The position numbers and the translations under genes were made by a program. The notes beneath the pieces were generated by a model. The model saw only the letters and a list, made by a program, of their open reading frames with translations, did not search any database and was not told the origin of the DNA. From JBMZCV01 sp049613665 (GTDB lineage: Bacteria > Bacteroidota > Bacteroidia > Chitinophagales > UBA2359), in NCBI GenBank assembly GCA_049613665.1, contig JBMZCV010000041.1, forward strand, positions 1 to 33,190: a DNA stretch of 33,190 nucleotides, read 5' to 3'. Of this stretch, positions 25,804-33,190 are shown piece by piece; positions within the stretch are counted from its first letter, which is position 1, and every line of letters begins with the position of its first letter.

Positions 25804-26826
25804 TTAAGATACTTTCATTTCCGCCATTTTCAATTCCCAATGCCAAGCAGTTCGCATCATATCTTCAATATCGTATTTCGGCTGCCAACCCAACAACTCT
25901 TTTGCCTTCGTATTGTCGGCATAAATTTTTTCGACATCGCCACCTCTTCGTTTACTCATTTTATAATTCAAAGCCATATCGCTCACTTTTTCAAAAGCAT
26001 AAATCGCTTCCAAAACCGTTACGCCTTCGCCCAAGCCCAAATTAAAAACCTCACATTTCGACGCATTTCTGCCGCTTATCACATATTGCAAAGCTTTTGT
26101 ATGTGCATTCGCAATATCCATCACATGAATATAATCTCGAATGCAACTGCCGTCTCGTGTGTCATAATCATCACCAAAAACGCTCATTTGCTTTCGCCTT
26201 CCAATGGCTGTTTGCGTAATGATAGGCACTAAATTTTCAGCTTTTTCTTGCACTTCGCCAATCGCTGACGACTCGTGAGCTCCCACAGGATTGAAATATC
26301 GCAGCAAAATGTTGTTATTGCCTTGCGTTTTTGCAAAAGCCTGTATCATAGCTTCGCCAATTTGCTTGGTGTGTCCATAAGGCGATTCTGCTTTTTGCAA
26401 AATAGTTTCTTCCGTAACAGGGAGTTCTTTCGAATTGCCATAGACAGAGCAAGAAGACGAAAATACGAAATGTGGAACATCGTAATCTGCTACACACTGC
26501 AATAGATTGACTAAAGAGCTGATGTTGTTTCGGTAATACAATAAAGGATTTGCGACTGATTCGGGAACAGATTTGTAAGCTGCAAAATGGATAATTCCTT
26601 GAATATCTTGATGTGCTTCAAATACGGCTTTTGTCGCCTCGAAATCGCATAAATTGACCGTATAGTTTTGCACTCTTTTTCCTGTAATAGCAAAAACACC
26701 ATCTAAAATATTGTCGTTTGAGCGTGAATTATCGTCAATAGATACTACCTCAAAACCGTTGTCGATTAAATCTACCAAAGTGTGTGAGCCGATATAGCCA
26801 CAGCCACCTGTAACAAGTATTTTCAT
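25804..26826 (-). CDS. galE: UDP-glucose 4-epimerase GalE
   Basis: The 340-residue protein is full length for GalE, which interconverts UDP-glucose and UDP-galactose using bound NAD. Motifs: NAD-binding TGGCGYIGSH (6-15), DDNSRSN after strand 2, HFAAYKSVPESV at about 80-91, catalytic Ser in SSSCSVYG (S124) and the YGHTK catalytic pair (Y150/K154). The substrate loop RYFNPVGAHES follows. It supplies sugar nucleotides for surface polysaccharides or galactose use. It is leftward, as is the second nucleotide-sugar gene at 27118-28050, but about 290 nt with a palindromic repeat separates them. Confidence 0.95.
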   Translation of the reverse strand: MKILVTGGCGYIGSHTLVDLIDNGFEVVSIDDNSRSNDNILDGVFAITGKRVQNYTVNLCDFEATKAVFEAHQDIQGIIHFAAYKSVPESVANPLLYYRNNISSLVNLLQCVADYDVPHFVFSSSCSVYGNSKELPVTEETILQKAESPYGHTKQIGEAMIQAFAKTQGNNNILLRYFNPVGAHESSAIGEVQEKAENLVPIITQTAIGRRKQMSVFGDDYDTRDGSCIRDYIHVMDIANAHTKALQYVISGRNASKCEVFNLGLGEGVTVLEAIYAFEKVSDMALNYKMSKRRGGDVEKIYADNTKAKELLGWQPKYDIEDMMRTAWHWELKMAEMKVS

Positions 26827-26862
26827 ATAATTTATTTTTCTTTTTTTTAGTTGTTAAGCTAC

Positions 26863-26870
26863 CAAATCTA
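26863..26870 (-). promoter_or_regulatory. -7 promoter element for galE
   Basis: The leftward strand reads TAGATTTG, a TAnnTTTG match 37 nt before the galE ATG. Confidence 0.45.
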
Positions 26871-26929
26871 ACACTTATTATTTTCATGTTCCATATTAGC
26901 TTTCATAAAAAAAACTTCATTTTAATAAA

Positions 26930-27002
26930 CCTTATTCACAAAATTTTAGATAAACGATAATAGGAAAATAAGGTGGTAGGCATTTTCAAAATGCCTACCA
27001 CC
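26930..27002. repeat. 31-nt GGTGG/CCACC palindrome with 42-nt conserved leader
   Basis: The palindrome is 26972-27002 (GGTGGTAGGCATTTT, then AAAATGCCTACCACC; complementary throughout the arms). The leader CCTTATTCACAAAATTTTAG matches the one at 5891 nearly base for base. It lies downstream of the leftward gene at 27118 and may end its transcript. Confidence 0.75.
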
Positions 27003-27117
27003 TCGTTTTACGAAAAAGTTTGCTAAGAAAATACCATTCTAATTTTCGCCTTAATCCAATAATATTCGTATTTTCGCTTACATTTTTTTGCGAATAATGT
27101 CTAACTAAAACTTTTTT

Positions 27118-28050
27118 CTAGCTAAAATTACCAGAAGCAATCAATTTTTTAAGCCCTTCTTCGAGTGTCACTAAAGGGCGTTCAATCAAGGTACGCATTC
27201 TATCCAAATTTGGCAAGCGTCTTTGCATATCACCTTCTTTTAGTGCTGGCAAATGCACAATTTTTGACTGCGAGCTGGTTACTTTGATAATGGTTTCGGC
27301 AAGTTGCAAAATATTTACTTCTACTTCATTTCCGATATTTACGACAGTATTCACATATTGTTGATTGTTGAATGTTTGCAAAACGGCTGCAATATTATCA
27401 TCTACATAACAAAATGTGCGACTTTGCAAACCATCACCATGAATCGTTAAATCTTCGTTGGCAAGTGCAGCTTTCAGAAATTTTGAAACGACGAAATCGG
27501 TGCTTTGCTTTGGGCCATAAGTGTTGAAAAAGCGAAAAAGCGTATAGTTCAAGCCATACTCCTGCTGATAAGAGGTGCAAAATGCTTCGCCAATGTTTTT
27601 GACAACAGCATAAGGCAAGCGAGAATTGAGCGGCGTGCTGATTTCGTCTTGCGGATAAGTGATAGATTCGCCATATACTTCGGATGAAGAAGCATAAAAA
27701 ACTCGTTTTACGCCCGTATTTTTCGACAAATTCAAAATATTTTCGATACCTTTAATGTCTTCCAACACCTTGACAGGATTTTTTAAGGTTCGCTGCACGC
27801 CCACAACAGCAGCATAATGAAATACATAATCGAAGCGGTGCGAAAACATAATTGCTGAAATATCTGTATAATTATTGACATCGCCTTTAATGAATTTCCA
27901 ATTATTTTGTGAGTTGCTCGGCAATTTTTCTCTTTTGCCTGTCAAAAAATTATCAACTATAACGACATAATTATCCGTATTTTCTATCAATTTTTCTGCC
28001 AAAGAGCTACCAATAAAGCCTGCTCCGCCTGTTACTAAAATTCTTCTCAT
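27118..28050 (-). CDS. NAD-dependent epimerase/dehydratase, UDP-glucuronate decarboxylase-like
   Basis: The 310-residue extended-SDR protein has TGGAGFIGSS (7-16), VDNFLTG at the end of strand 2, SSSEVYGE (121-128) and the catalytic pair Y147/K151 in YAVVK. The sequence FNTYGPKQ and GDGLQSRTFCYVDD is typical of the UDP-xylose synthase/dTDP-glucose dehydratase group. The exact product (decarboxylation, epimerisation or dehydration of a nucleotide sugar) cannot be fixed from sequence alone. It likely works in surface glycan synthesis, as galE nearby may. The gene is divergent from the uma2-type gene. Confidence 0.85.
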   Translation of the reverse strand: MRRILVTGGAGFIGSSLAEKLIENTDNYVVIVDNFLTGKREKLPSNSQNNWKFIKGDVNNYTDISAIMFSHRFDYVFHYAAVVGVQRTLKNPVKVLEDIKGIENILNLSKNTGVKRVFYASSSEVYGESITYPQDEISTPLNSRLPYAVVKNIGEAFCTSYQQEYGLNYTLFRFFNTYGPKQSTDFVVSKFLKAALANEDLTIHGDGLQSRTFCYVDDNIAAVLQTFNNQQYVNTVVNIGNEVEVNILQLAETIIKVTSSQSKIVHLPALKEGDMQRRLPNLDRMRTLIERPLVTLEEGLKKLIASGNFS

Positions 28051-28206
28051 AATGATATATTTTTCTTGTTTCTTTTGGTTTAAAGATAGCTAGTTTTATT
28101 TTTTAGTTGCACAAAGCTAGATATTTTATTTTTGAAGAAAGTTTTTTTTTGGAAAAAGAGAAAAATAACATTATATTTATTTTTTATAAAAAGAAAAAGA
28201 GAAAAC

Positions 28207-28791
28207 ATGAAAGCACATAAAATACCTTTATTAAGTGTTCCAGAATATATCATTCAAGAACAGGAAAACCACACAAAATATGAATATCACAATGGCAAAA
28301 TTTTCGCTTTGGCTGGTGGCACATTGCATCATGGGCTGTTGTGTGGCAATATTTATGCAGAATTGCGAAGTCATTTGAAAACGAAAAAATCTGAGTGCAA
28401 GCCGTTTACGAGCGAAATAAAACTGCGAATCAAAACACGAAATAGCTTTGTTTATCCAGATGCTATGATGATTTGTGGCAAAATAGAAACTTCGCAACAA
28501 GATAAAAATGCAGTAACGAATCCTATTCTTGTCGTTGAAGTTTTGTCGAAATCAACTGCAAATTATGATAGAGGCGATAAATTTTTCTTGTATCGTCAAA
28601 TACCGAGTTTGCGAGAGTATGTTTTGATTTCGCAAGACAAACCGCAAGTTGATGTTTTTTATAAAAAGCAAAATACCGATTTATGGCAAATAACAAGATT
28701 TGAAGGCTTAGAAAACGCTATTCTTTTGCAATCGCTAAATCTTAAAATTGCTATGTCTGATTTGTATTTTGATATAAACTTGAAAAAATGA
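28207..28791 (+). CDS. Uma2-family (DUF820) PD-(D/E)xK nuclease-fold protein
   Basis: From ATG 28207 the protein has 194 residues. An upstream in-frame start at 28132 would add 25 Lys/Phe-rich residues and is unlikely. It shows the Uma2 pattern: E26 in KYEYHNGKIFAL, YPDAMM with D85, VVEVLSKST with E111, and DRGDKFFLYR with K125. These form the predicted metal and catalytic core of the restriction-endonuclease-like fold. Uma2 proteins are abundant in cyanobacteria and Bacteroidota and are of uncertain biological role. The stop overlaps the start of the following lipoprotein gene (ATGA), an unusual partner for a cytoplasmic nuclease-fold protein. Confidence 0.88.
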   Translation: MKAHKIPLLSVPEYIIQEQENHTKYEYHNGKIFALAGGTLHHGLLCGNIYAELRSHLKTKKSECKPFTSEIKLRIKTRNSFVYPDAMMICGKIETSQQDKNAVTNPILVVEVLSKSTANYDRGDKFFLYRQIPSLREYVLISQDKPQVDVFYKKQNTDLWQITRFEGLENAILLQSLNLKIAMSDLYFDINLKK

Positions 28792-29543
28792 AAATATATA
28801 TTTCCATCATCATTTTAGCACTATTCTTTTTTGCTTGCTCTAATACTGATGAAGAAAAGCAGTCAATAATCGTTGAAAAGCAGCAAAACAAGTTTTCTGC
28901 CAACGCAAAAGTAGAAGCATGGCAATCAAAAACTATTGAAAAGAAGCAAAGTAAATCTGTTACGACTGTAACAACAGAAGAAACGCAATCAGGAATGCCT
29001 GAAATAAAGCGAAGCAAATCTATTACTGTAAAAACAGAAGAGCAACAATCTGAAACGAATCAAAATAAATTTTCTGCTAGTGTAACAATAGAGACAAAAA
29101 AAGAAGTGGTTAAAACTATTGATGCTCTTGAAATTCTTGTGATTCCATGCTACAATGGCTATGAATATGAACTACATAATTATGATTTTAATCCAATAAT
29201 TGAACAAGAACTCAATAATTTTGCAACTATCCATGTGCCAATATTTCCTTTCAAAAAACTAAAAGGTGTAGCTTTTCAAGGTGTTTTTGATAAAAAATAT
29301 TGCAAGCCTATTATCGAAAAAACAAATGCAGACTTTTTTGTTATGACAAAATTTGCTAAAAATTACGATAATTTTGCTCCAAAAAAGCATGGTTGGGGTT
29401 ACGAAACAAGAATACTTGATATAAAAACCATGAAACAAATAAATTCTATTGAAGCACACGGTTTGAAAGAATATGGCGAAATTGAAAAACACATTAAAGA
29501 AAACATTGAAGTTTTGAAGGCTGATATTGAAAATATGCAATAA
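28788..29543 (+). CDS. Lipoprotein with Gln/Lys/Ser-rich repeat linker
   Basis: The 251-residue protein has a type II signal peptide with lipobox FFAC (Cys17). Residues about 22-105 are a low-complexity, Gln/Lys/Ser/Thr-rich linker with an internal duplication (QNKFSANAKVE and QNKFSASVTIE, with QSK and TTEETQS phrases between). The C-terminal domain (about 108-251) has an alpha/beta pattern starting LEILVIPCYNGYEYELH, and ends in a helix. I do not recognise a family; it recalls small periplasmic alpha/beta domains of the LpoB/TolB-N type, which is weak inference. It is translationally coupled to the uma2-type gene by a 4-nt overlap. Confidence 0.65.
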   Translation: MKIYISIIILALFFFACSNTDEEKQSIIVEKQQNKFSANAKVEAWQSKTIEKKQSKSVTTVTTEETQSGMPEIKRSKSITVKTEEQQSETNQNKFSASVTIETKKEVVKTIDALEILVIPCYNGYEYELHNYDFNPIIEQELNNFATIHVPIFPFKKLKGVAFQGVFDKKYCKPIIEKTNADFFVMTKFAKNYDNFAPKKHGWGYETRILDIKTMKQINSIEAHGLKEYGEIEKHIKENIEVLKADIENMQ

Positions 29544-29608
29544 TTTTTTTCCTTTTCTTCAAAAAAACAAATAAACCCTTTCGTTTTCTAGCTTTCTAAA
29601 TATTTGAG

Positions 29609-29616
29609 TATCTTTG
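29609..29616 (+). promoter_or_regulatory. -7 promoter element for lpxH
   Basis: TATCTTTG followed by C is an exact TAnnTTTG match, 31 nt before the ATG at 29647. A TTG at 29614 lies within it, which argues against that codon as a start. Confidence 0.55.
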
Positions 29617-29646
29617 CCAAAAAGAAAAACAGATTTTCAAAAAAAT

Positions 29647-30435
29647 ATGACAGTAACACCATCAATCAAAGCTTATTTTGTATCGGATATACACTTGGGC
29701 AGCCCCAATAAAACAGAGAGTAGAAAGCGAGAAAAATTGTTGGTAAGCTGGCTAGATACAATAAAACATGATGCAACAGCGATATACATAATGGGCGATT
29801 TGTTCGATTTTTGGTTCGAATATCGACATGCTGTGCCTCGTGGCTATACACGCATTTTGGGCAAGCTGGCCGAGTTGAGCGACCGAAATATTCCGATACA
29901 CTTTTTTACAGGCAATCACGACATGTGGATGTTTGGCTACTTCGAAGAAGAACTCAGCATAAAAGTACATCGAAAATCTGTGGTAACAAAAATCGGAAAT
30001 GAACACTTTTTTTTGGCTCACGGCGATGGCTTAGGCCCAAACGATACAGGCTACAAAATCTTGAAAAAATATTTCTTTGCCAATCGTTTTTGCCAATATC
30101 TGCTCGCTTCTTTGCACCCAAATTGGACGCTCGCAATGGCCAACTTTTGGTCTGGAAAAAGCAGAGATGCCAACAACAAAAAGGCAAACTATTTTACGGG
30201 GCAAGACAATGACCCTTTGCTATTGTATGCCAAACGAAAACTAACAGAACTGCCTCATATCAACTATTTTGTTTTTGGACACCAACACTGGCCAGTCGAA
30301 AAACAGCTAACTAAAAATAGTAATTATATTAATCTTGGCGATTGGATAAAACATTTTTCTTATGCACAATATGATGGAAAACAACTCAAAATTAAGCATT
30401 TCGACACTCAAAACAATGTGTCTCCTACTATTTAG
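29647..30435 (+). CDS. lpxH: UDP-2,3-diacylglucosamine diphosphatase LpxH-like
   Basis: From ATG 29647 the protein has 262 residues. It is a calcineurin-like metallophosphoesterase with the full two-metal set: D14/H16 in SDIHLG, D51 in MGDLFDFW, N90/H91 in GNHDMW, H125 in AHGDG, and H212/H214 in GHQHWP. The FDFWFEY segment and the helical insert at about 130-180 match LpxH, which hydrolyses UDP-2,3-diacylglucosamine to lipid X and UMP in lipid A synthesis at the inner membrane face. An in-frame TTG at 29614 lies inside the promoter and was rejected. The next gene starts within its last codons. Being essential for lipid A, the gene is expected to be conserved and constitutive. Confidence 0.92.
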   Translation: MTVTPSIKAYFVSDIHLGSPNKTESRKREKLLVSWLDTIKHDATAIYIMGDLFDFWFEYRHAVPRGYTRILGKLAELSDRNIPIHFFTGNHDMWMFGYFEEELSIKVHRKSVVTKIGNEHFFLAHGDGLGPNDTGYKILKKYFFANRFCQYLLASLHPNWTLAMANFWSGKSRDANNKKANYFTGQDNDPLLLYAKRKLTELPHINYFVFGHQHWPVEKQLTKNSNYINLGDWIKHFSYAQYDGKQLKIKHFDTQNNVSPTI

Positions 30436-31222
30436 CAGTCTGTTGATAGCTTTTACGCCAGCTACAATCAGCAACTATGAGCTAGTGAGTAGCGTGCCGC
30501 TAGAAGCACATTTTATGACCACCGATTTTTTGAAAAGTGCCTATGTCATTACCAACAAAAATCAGGTGATGAAGTATGACTCAACGGGCAATTTGATAGG
30601 CAATTATAGCGAAAATAGATATGGCCAACTCACGAGCATTGACGCAAAAAGTCCGTTCAATGTCTTGATGTTTTATAAAGAATTTTCGACGCTCGTTTCG
30701 GTAGATATGAGAATGTCGGCACGTCGATTATACAAACTTTCGAGCGTAGATTTAAACAATATTGCAGCCGCCTGCTTGTCTGACGACAACTATATTTGGC
30801 TATACGATATGGACGCTGGCCGCCTAAAAAAAATTAATCATGCTTACGAAACTATCTATCAAAGTGTAGAAGTTCCGCAACTTGTTGGGCAAGAAGTTGA
30901 GCCTAATTTTATGATGGAAAAAGATGGTTTGATTTACCTCAATATTCCTAAAGTTGGTGTGATGATGTTCGATATTTATGGCACTTATTACACTTCTGTA
31001 TCAGTAAATGAGCTAGGTTTTGATGACTTGGAGTCGTTTCAAGTCTTGCAACACAAAATTCTTTATTTTAAAGAAGGACACTTATTTATTTATGATGTTT
31101 TTCAACAAGAAATAGATAGCTACCCTATTCCTAAAAGCCTCGAAGCTAGTGATGTGAAAGTCGAAAAAGGACGTTTATATATGCTAGATGAAGAGCAATT
31201 GCAGTTTTATAAGCAAAAATAA
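30416..31222 (+). CDS. Conserved Bacteroidota hypothetical, secreted, possible beta-propeller
   Basis: The start at ATG 30416 gives 268 residues and a 20-nt overlap with lpxH. ATGs at 30362, 30371 and 30374 would overlap lpxH by 60-75 nt but would add a Lys-containing n-region before the hydrophobic segment, so the choice is uncertain. The hydrophobic stretch (CLLLFSSLLIAFTPA) is a signal peptide or anchor. The rest is a series of short beta units of about 40 residues (VITNKNQVMKYDS, IWLYDMDAGRLKKI, GHLFIYDVFQQEIDSY), as in beta-propellers. Coupling to lpxH suggests co-transcription. Related hypotheticals occur near lpxH in Bacteroidota, which is recollection, not a search. Confidence 0.75.
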   Translation: MCLLLFSSLLIAFTPATISNYELVSSVPLEAHFMTTDFLKSAYVITNKNQVMKYDSTGNLIGNYSENRYGQLTSIDAKSPFNVLMFYKEFSTLVSVDMRMSARRLYKLSSVDLNNIAAACLSDDNYIWLYDMDAGRLKKINHAYETIYQSVEVPQLVGQEVEPNFMMEKDGLIYLNIPKVGVMMFDIYGTYYTSVSVNELGFDDLESFQVLQHKILYFKEGHLFIYDVFQQEIDSYPIPKSLEASDVKVEKGRLYMLDEEQLQFYKQK

Positions 31223-31485
31223 ATGAGACCGATTTCATGAGACTTTTGCCTAAAAAACAGCAATTAGCCTCATTTTAAGAAGTTCATTAGGTTTTATCTA
31301 ATTGTTTTTAAGTCTTTTGCTGAAAAAAATATTTTTTGGTAACCCAAACACTTTAAAGAAGTATATATCTAATATCGCAGTTTTTTCTTCAACACAACTA
31401 AAAACAAGTTGAAAACGTTTTATTAAAAAAAAACGCTATTAATTTTTAGTGCTTTCCATTTACTTCTTTATATATCAAAAATATT

Positions 31486-31869
31486 ATGAAACGACTATAT
31501 CAAATTTACTTTCTGATACTCTTGTTCATTAGCGTGTTTTTGATACCTGCTTGCAGCAATGAAGCACCTATTGATACTACAAGTTTTGATTATACTGCTC
31601 CTATTGAACGTGAAACAATGATTGACATCATGATTGATATTCATTTGGCAGAAGCCCTTGCAAACAATACAAAACTAAAACGAGAAGGTGTGGAACTCAA
31701 AGCTATTGGCCAATATTATGAAGATATTTTTGAGGCACATCAAATTGACCAAGAAAAGTTTACGATGGCTTTCGAATATTATACGCAACGCCCAAATGAT
31801 TTTGATTTGATGTATGAAGAGTTGATAGATAGAATGAGCAAAATGCAGGCGGAAGTGACTGCTAAATAA
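31486..31869 (+). CDS. DUF4296 domain lipoprotein
   Basis: The 127-residue protein has a type II signal peptide with lipobox IPAC (Cys23). The mature part matches DUF4296: MIDIMIDIHLAEALAN at about 45-60, then a helix with Y(Y/F)xDIFxxHxI(D/N) and YYxxRPxDFxxMYEELIDRM. This small helical lipoprotein is conserved in Bacteroidota and its role is not established. It is monocistronic by spacing, with 263 nt before it and a strong hairpin after it. Confidence 0.88.
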   Translation: MKRLYQIYFLILLFISVFLIPACSNEAPIDTTSFDYTAPIERETMIDIMIDIHLAEALANNTKLKREGVELKAIGQYYEDIFEAHQIDQEKFTMAFEYYTQRPNDFDLMYEELIDRMSKMQAEVTAK

Positions 31870-31883
31870 CAATACAGTAAATT

Positions 31884-31935
31884 ATATAAAAAAAGAAAGC
31901 AACCGAATATATTCGGTTGCTTTCTTTTTTTATAT
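31884..31935. terminator. 52-nt perfect palindrome, bidirectional terminator
   Basis: The sequence reads as its own complement for 52 nt, centred on GAATATATTC, with the arm AAAGAAAGCAACCG and flanking A and T runs. It directly follows the DUF4296 gene (15 nt past the stop) and ends 2 nt before the next promoter box. Confidence 0.75.
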
Positions 31936-31936
31936 G

Positions 31937-31944
31937 TATCTTTG
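31937..31944 (+). promoter_or_regulatory. -7 promoter element for the 31974 gene
   Basis: TATCTTTG matches TAnnTTTG exactly, 30 nt before ATG 31974 and 2 nt after the palindromic terminator. Confidence 0.5.
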
Positions 31945-31973
31945 GCCAAACTTTTTGACTAAAAAATTTGCTT

Positions 31974-32321
31974 ATGAATGATACAACTGATATTGCTCTC
32001 TTGTGGGCAGAACTCATGGCCGAAATGCAAGCAAACTTTGGTAAAGTGCCAGATTTGCAAACTATGTTGTTTTTGATAGGAGTGCAAGAGCTAGGACAAC
32101 TTCGCCACGATTTCAACAAAGAAGAAAAGCAAGACTTAATACATATTGCTGTTTGCTGTTTATTGAGTCAGCAAGGACATTTCCATTTTATTGGCAGAGA
32201 TGAAGACGGCTGGCCACACTACGAAGCTACCAATAGGCTCAATGAGCAGGAATGGAAAGGTTTGTTTCAACAAGAAATACAACTCAAAACGCTGATTTTG
32301 CAGTATTTTGAAAAATATTAA
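31974..32321 (+). CDS. Conserved Bacteroidota hypothetical protein
   Basis: The ATG at 31974 gives 115 residues; a TTG two codons earlier is an unneeded alternative. It is cytoplasmic, with no signal peptide or membrane segment. It is helical, with the phrases FLIGVQELGQLRHDFNKEEKQDLIHIAVCCLL and HFHFIGRDEDGWPHYEATN. Bacteroidota hypotheticals with this pattern occur widely (recollection). The residues H, D and E in the second half could bind metal, but nothing proves it. The leader TTTTTGACTAAAAAATTT lies just before the start. It is convergent with the small lipoprotein at 32380. Confidence 0.75.
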   Translation: MNDTTDIALLWAELMAEMQANFGKVPDLQTMLFLIGVQELGQLRHDFNKEEKQDLIHIAVCCLLSQQGHFHFIGRDEDGWPHYEATNRLNEQEWKGLFQQEIQLKTLILQYFEKY

Positions 32322-32379
32322 GTCTGACTATTTAGCCAAAAAAAGTAAGTGATAGTTTGTTATTATACAAAGCAATCAT

Positions 32380-32568
32380 TTAATGACTTCGCAAACCCAC
32401 TTTTTTAGCAGCTTTCGGAGGCAATACACCAGATTTTGTTTTCTTCTTTTTCTTTTTGCTTGGTGTATGACTCGTTTGTGCATTAGCTGGACAACCTGAT
32501 TTTCGCATACAGCTAGGCGAAATTAAGAAACTAGCGACTAAAAGTAAAATCAATGTTTTTTGATACAT
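32380..32568 (-). CDS. Small Lys-rich lipoprotein
   Basis: The 62-residue protein has a type II signal peptide with lipobox SPSC (Cys20). The mature part is short and very basic: CMRKSGCPANAQTS, then a run of Lys, then KTKSGVLPPKAAKK. Small lipoproteins with a CxxKxGCP start and a KxKSGLxPK tail are common in Bacteroidota, as I recall, and have no known role. A basic surface-exposed tail could bind anionic polymers, which is inference. It is convergent with the preceding gene, 58 nt away. Confidence 0.7.
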   Translation of the reverse strand: MYQKTLILLLVASFLISPSCMRKSGCPANAQTSHTPSKKKKKKTKSGVLPPKAAKKVGLRSH

Positions 32569-33081
32569 ATGTTTTTATTTTTTTATAAAAAAGAATGTGA
32601 TAAATATACTGTAAAGTAAGTAATTTGGCATTTTATTATTTCTGTTTTTAAAACTCAAATATAAGGTTATTTATTGTAAAATGAAGGCATCTAAATAATT
32701 TTATAAAATATATTCATTTTAGACAAAAAAATTAAGATTGTAACTTAATAAAAGAAAAAAGCATTAAAAAAAACTGACATTTCAAAGACAATTGACTATA
32801 TTTAACTTTTTGTAAGCTAAATCTACTAAGTTTGGCTTATTTTTTGAAGTTCTTTAAGCCTATTTGGAGGTTATTAAGTACCACAAGTACTATTTAATAA
32901 AGCATTCGTTTAGTGGCTAACGCATTGACATTCAAGGTCTTATATTGTTCTGAAATGCCCAAAAACTTCTGAACGACTACTTAAAACAATAAAAATAACT
33001 TAAAACTTTGATTTTCAAGGTTTTAGTACACTGTAATCTAAATTTTTAAGGTTTGTTTCACATAAATGTTATGATAATCGA
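32569..33081. other. Intergenic region, no gene seen
   Basis: AT-rich. No convincing coding frame, RNA gene or strong hairpin was seen before the repeat at 33082. Confidence 0.45.
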
Positions 33082-33112
33082 GGTGGAAGGCACTTTAAAA
33101 GTGCCTTCCACC
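33082..33112. repeat. 31-nt GGTGG/CCACC palindrome
   Basis: GGTGGAAGGCACTTT pairs with AAAGTGCCTTCCACC. It differs from the copy at 26972 at several positions, and each change is matched in the opposite arm. Confidence 0.75.
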
Positions 33113-33138
33113 TAAATACTAAAAAAGAACGACACGCC

Positions 33139-33162
33139 CTTGTTGGTGTTATCACCAACAAG
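33139..33162. repeat. 24-nt perfect hairpin repeat (CTTGTTGGTG / CACCAACAAG)
   Basis: Same hairpin as 17366-17389, here preceded by CACGCC, so the shared GGCGTG flank shows it is in reverse orientation. Confidence 0.65.
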
Positions 33163-33190
33163 TTGTTACGAAAAAATAAGCTTTAAAATA

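Noticed and set aside
29614..29646. Extended lpxH start at TTG 29614
   Set aside because: The TTG is part of the TATCTTTG -7 box and would not be within the transcript; the ATG at 29647 gives the expected protein length.
29811..29830. tRNA-like GGTTCGAAT phrase
   Set aside because: It lies inside the conserved lpxH coding sequence (FWFEYR) and no cloverleaf can be formed around it.

Overview
This is a low-GC chromosomal window from a member of the Bacteroidota. The evidence is secreted proteins with C-terminal type IX secretion (T9SS) sorting domains, many short lipoproteins, A-rich leaders without clear Shine-Dalgarno sites, -7 boxes fitting TAnnTTTG, and a DUF4296 lipoprotein. I cannot place it below phylum. 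No rRNA, tRNA or CRISPR array was seen.

Layout. Positions 597-4337 hold two leftward secreted-enzyme genes: a c-type cytochrome fused to a PHM-like copper monooxygenase with a T9SS tail, and an M28 zinc peptidase. At 4609-5481 is a rightward outer-membrane beta-barrel protein. Positions 5482-6100 are repeat-dense. At 6101-9460 and 10705-15738 are two very large leftward surface proteins, separated by about 1.2 kb of AT-rich DNA that holds a second MITE-like copy. Positions 16233-18147 hold two leftward SAM-dependent methyltransferases of different fold classes. At 18382-19564 an NAD(P)-binding oxidoreductase and an HxlR regulator diverge from a shared promoter region with a regular array of operator-like half-sites. 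Positions 19779-23957 look like a decayed accessory locus: a DUF3686 'DNA repair ATPase' lacking its C-terminal ATPase half, an intact AAA_21-type ATPase, and a DUF4276 partner reduced to its two ends by deletion and frameshift. From 24152 to the end are lipoproteins, a possible SIMPL-type protein, two nucleotide-sugar enzymes (GalE and a UDP-glucuronate decarboxylase-like protein), a Uma2 nuclease-fold protein coupled to a lipoprotein, LpxH of lipid A synthesis, and several conserved Bacteroidota hypotheticals.

The gaps carry at least three small repeat families. One is a ~180-bp MITE-like element with perfect 17-bp terminal inverted repeats, a nested inner inverted repeat, one relative and one fragment. 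One is a 31-nt GGTGG...CCACC palindrome in five copies with paired base changes. One is a 24-nt TTGTTGGTG/CACCAACAA hairpin in two full and two degenerate copies.

Most genes are monocistronic or in pairs. The best-supported transcription units are AAA ATPase-DUF4276, uma2-lipoprotein and lpxH with the gene after it. The items most worth following up are the cytochrome-PHM fusion, the decayed ATPase locus, the HxlR half-site array and the nested-repeat MITE family.
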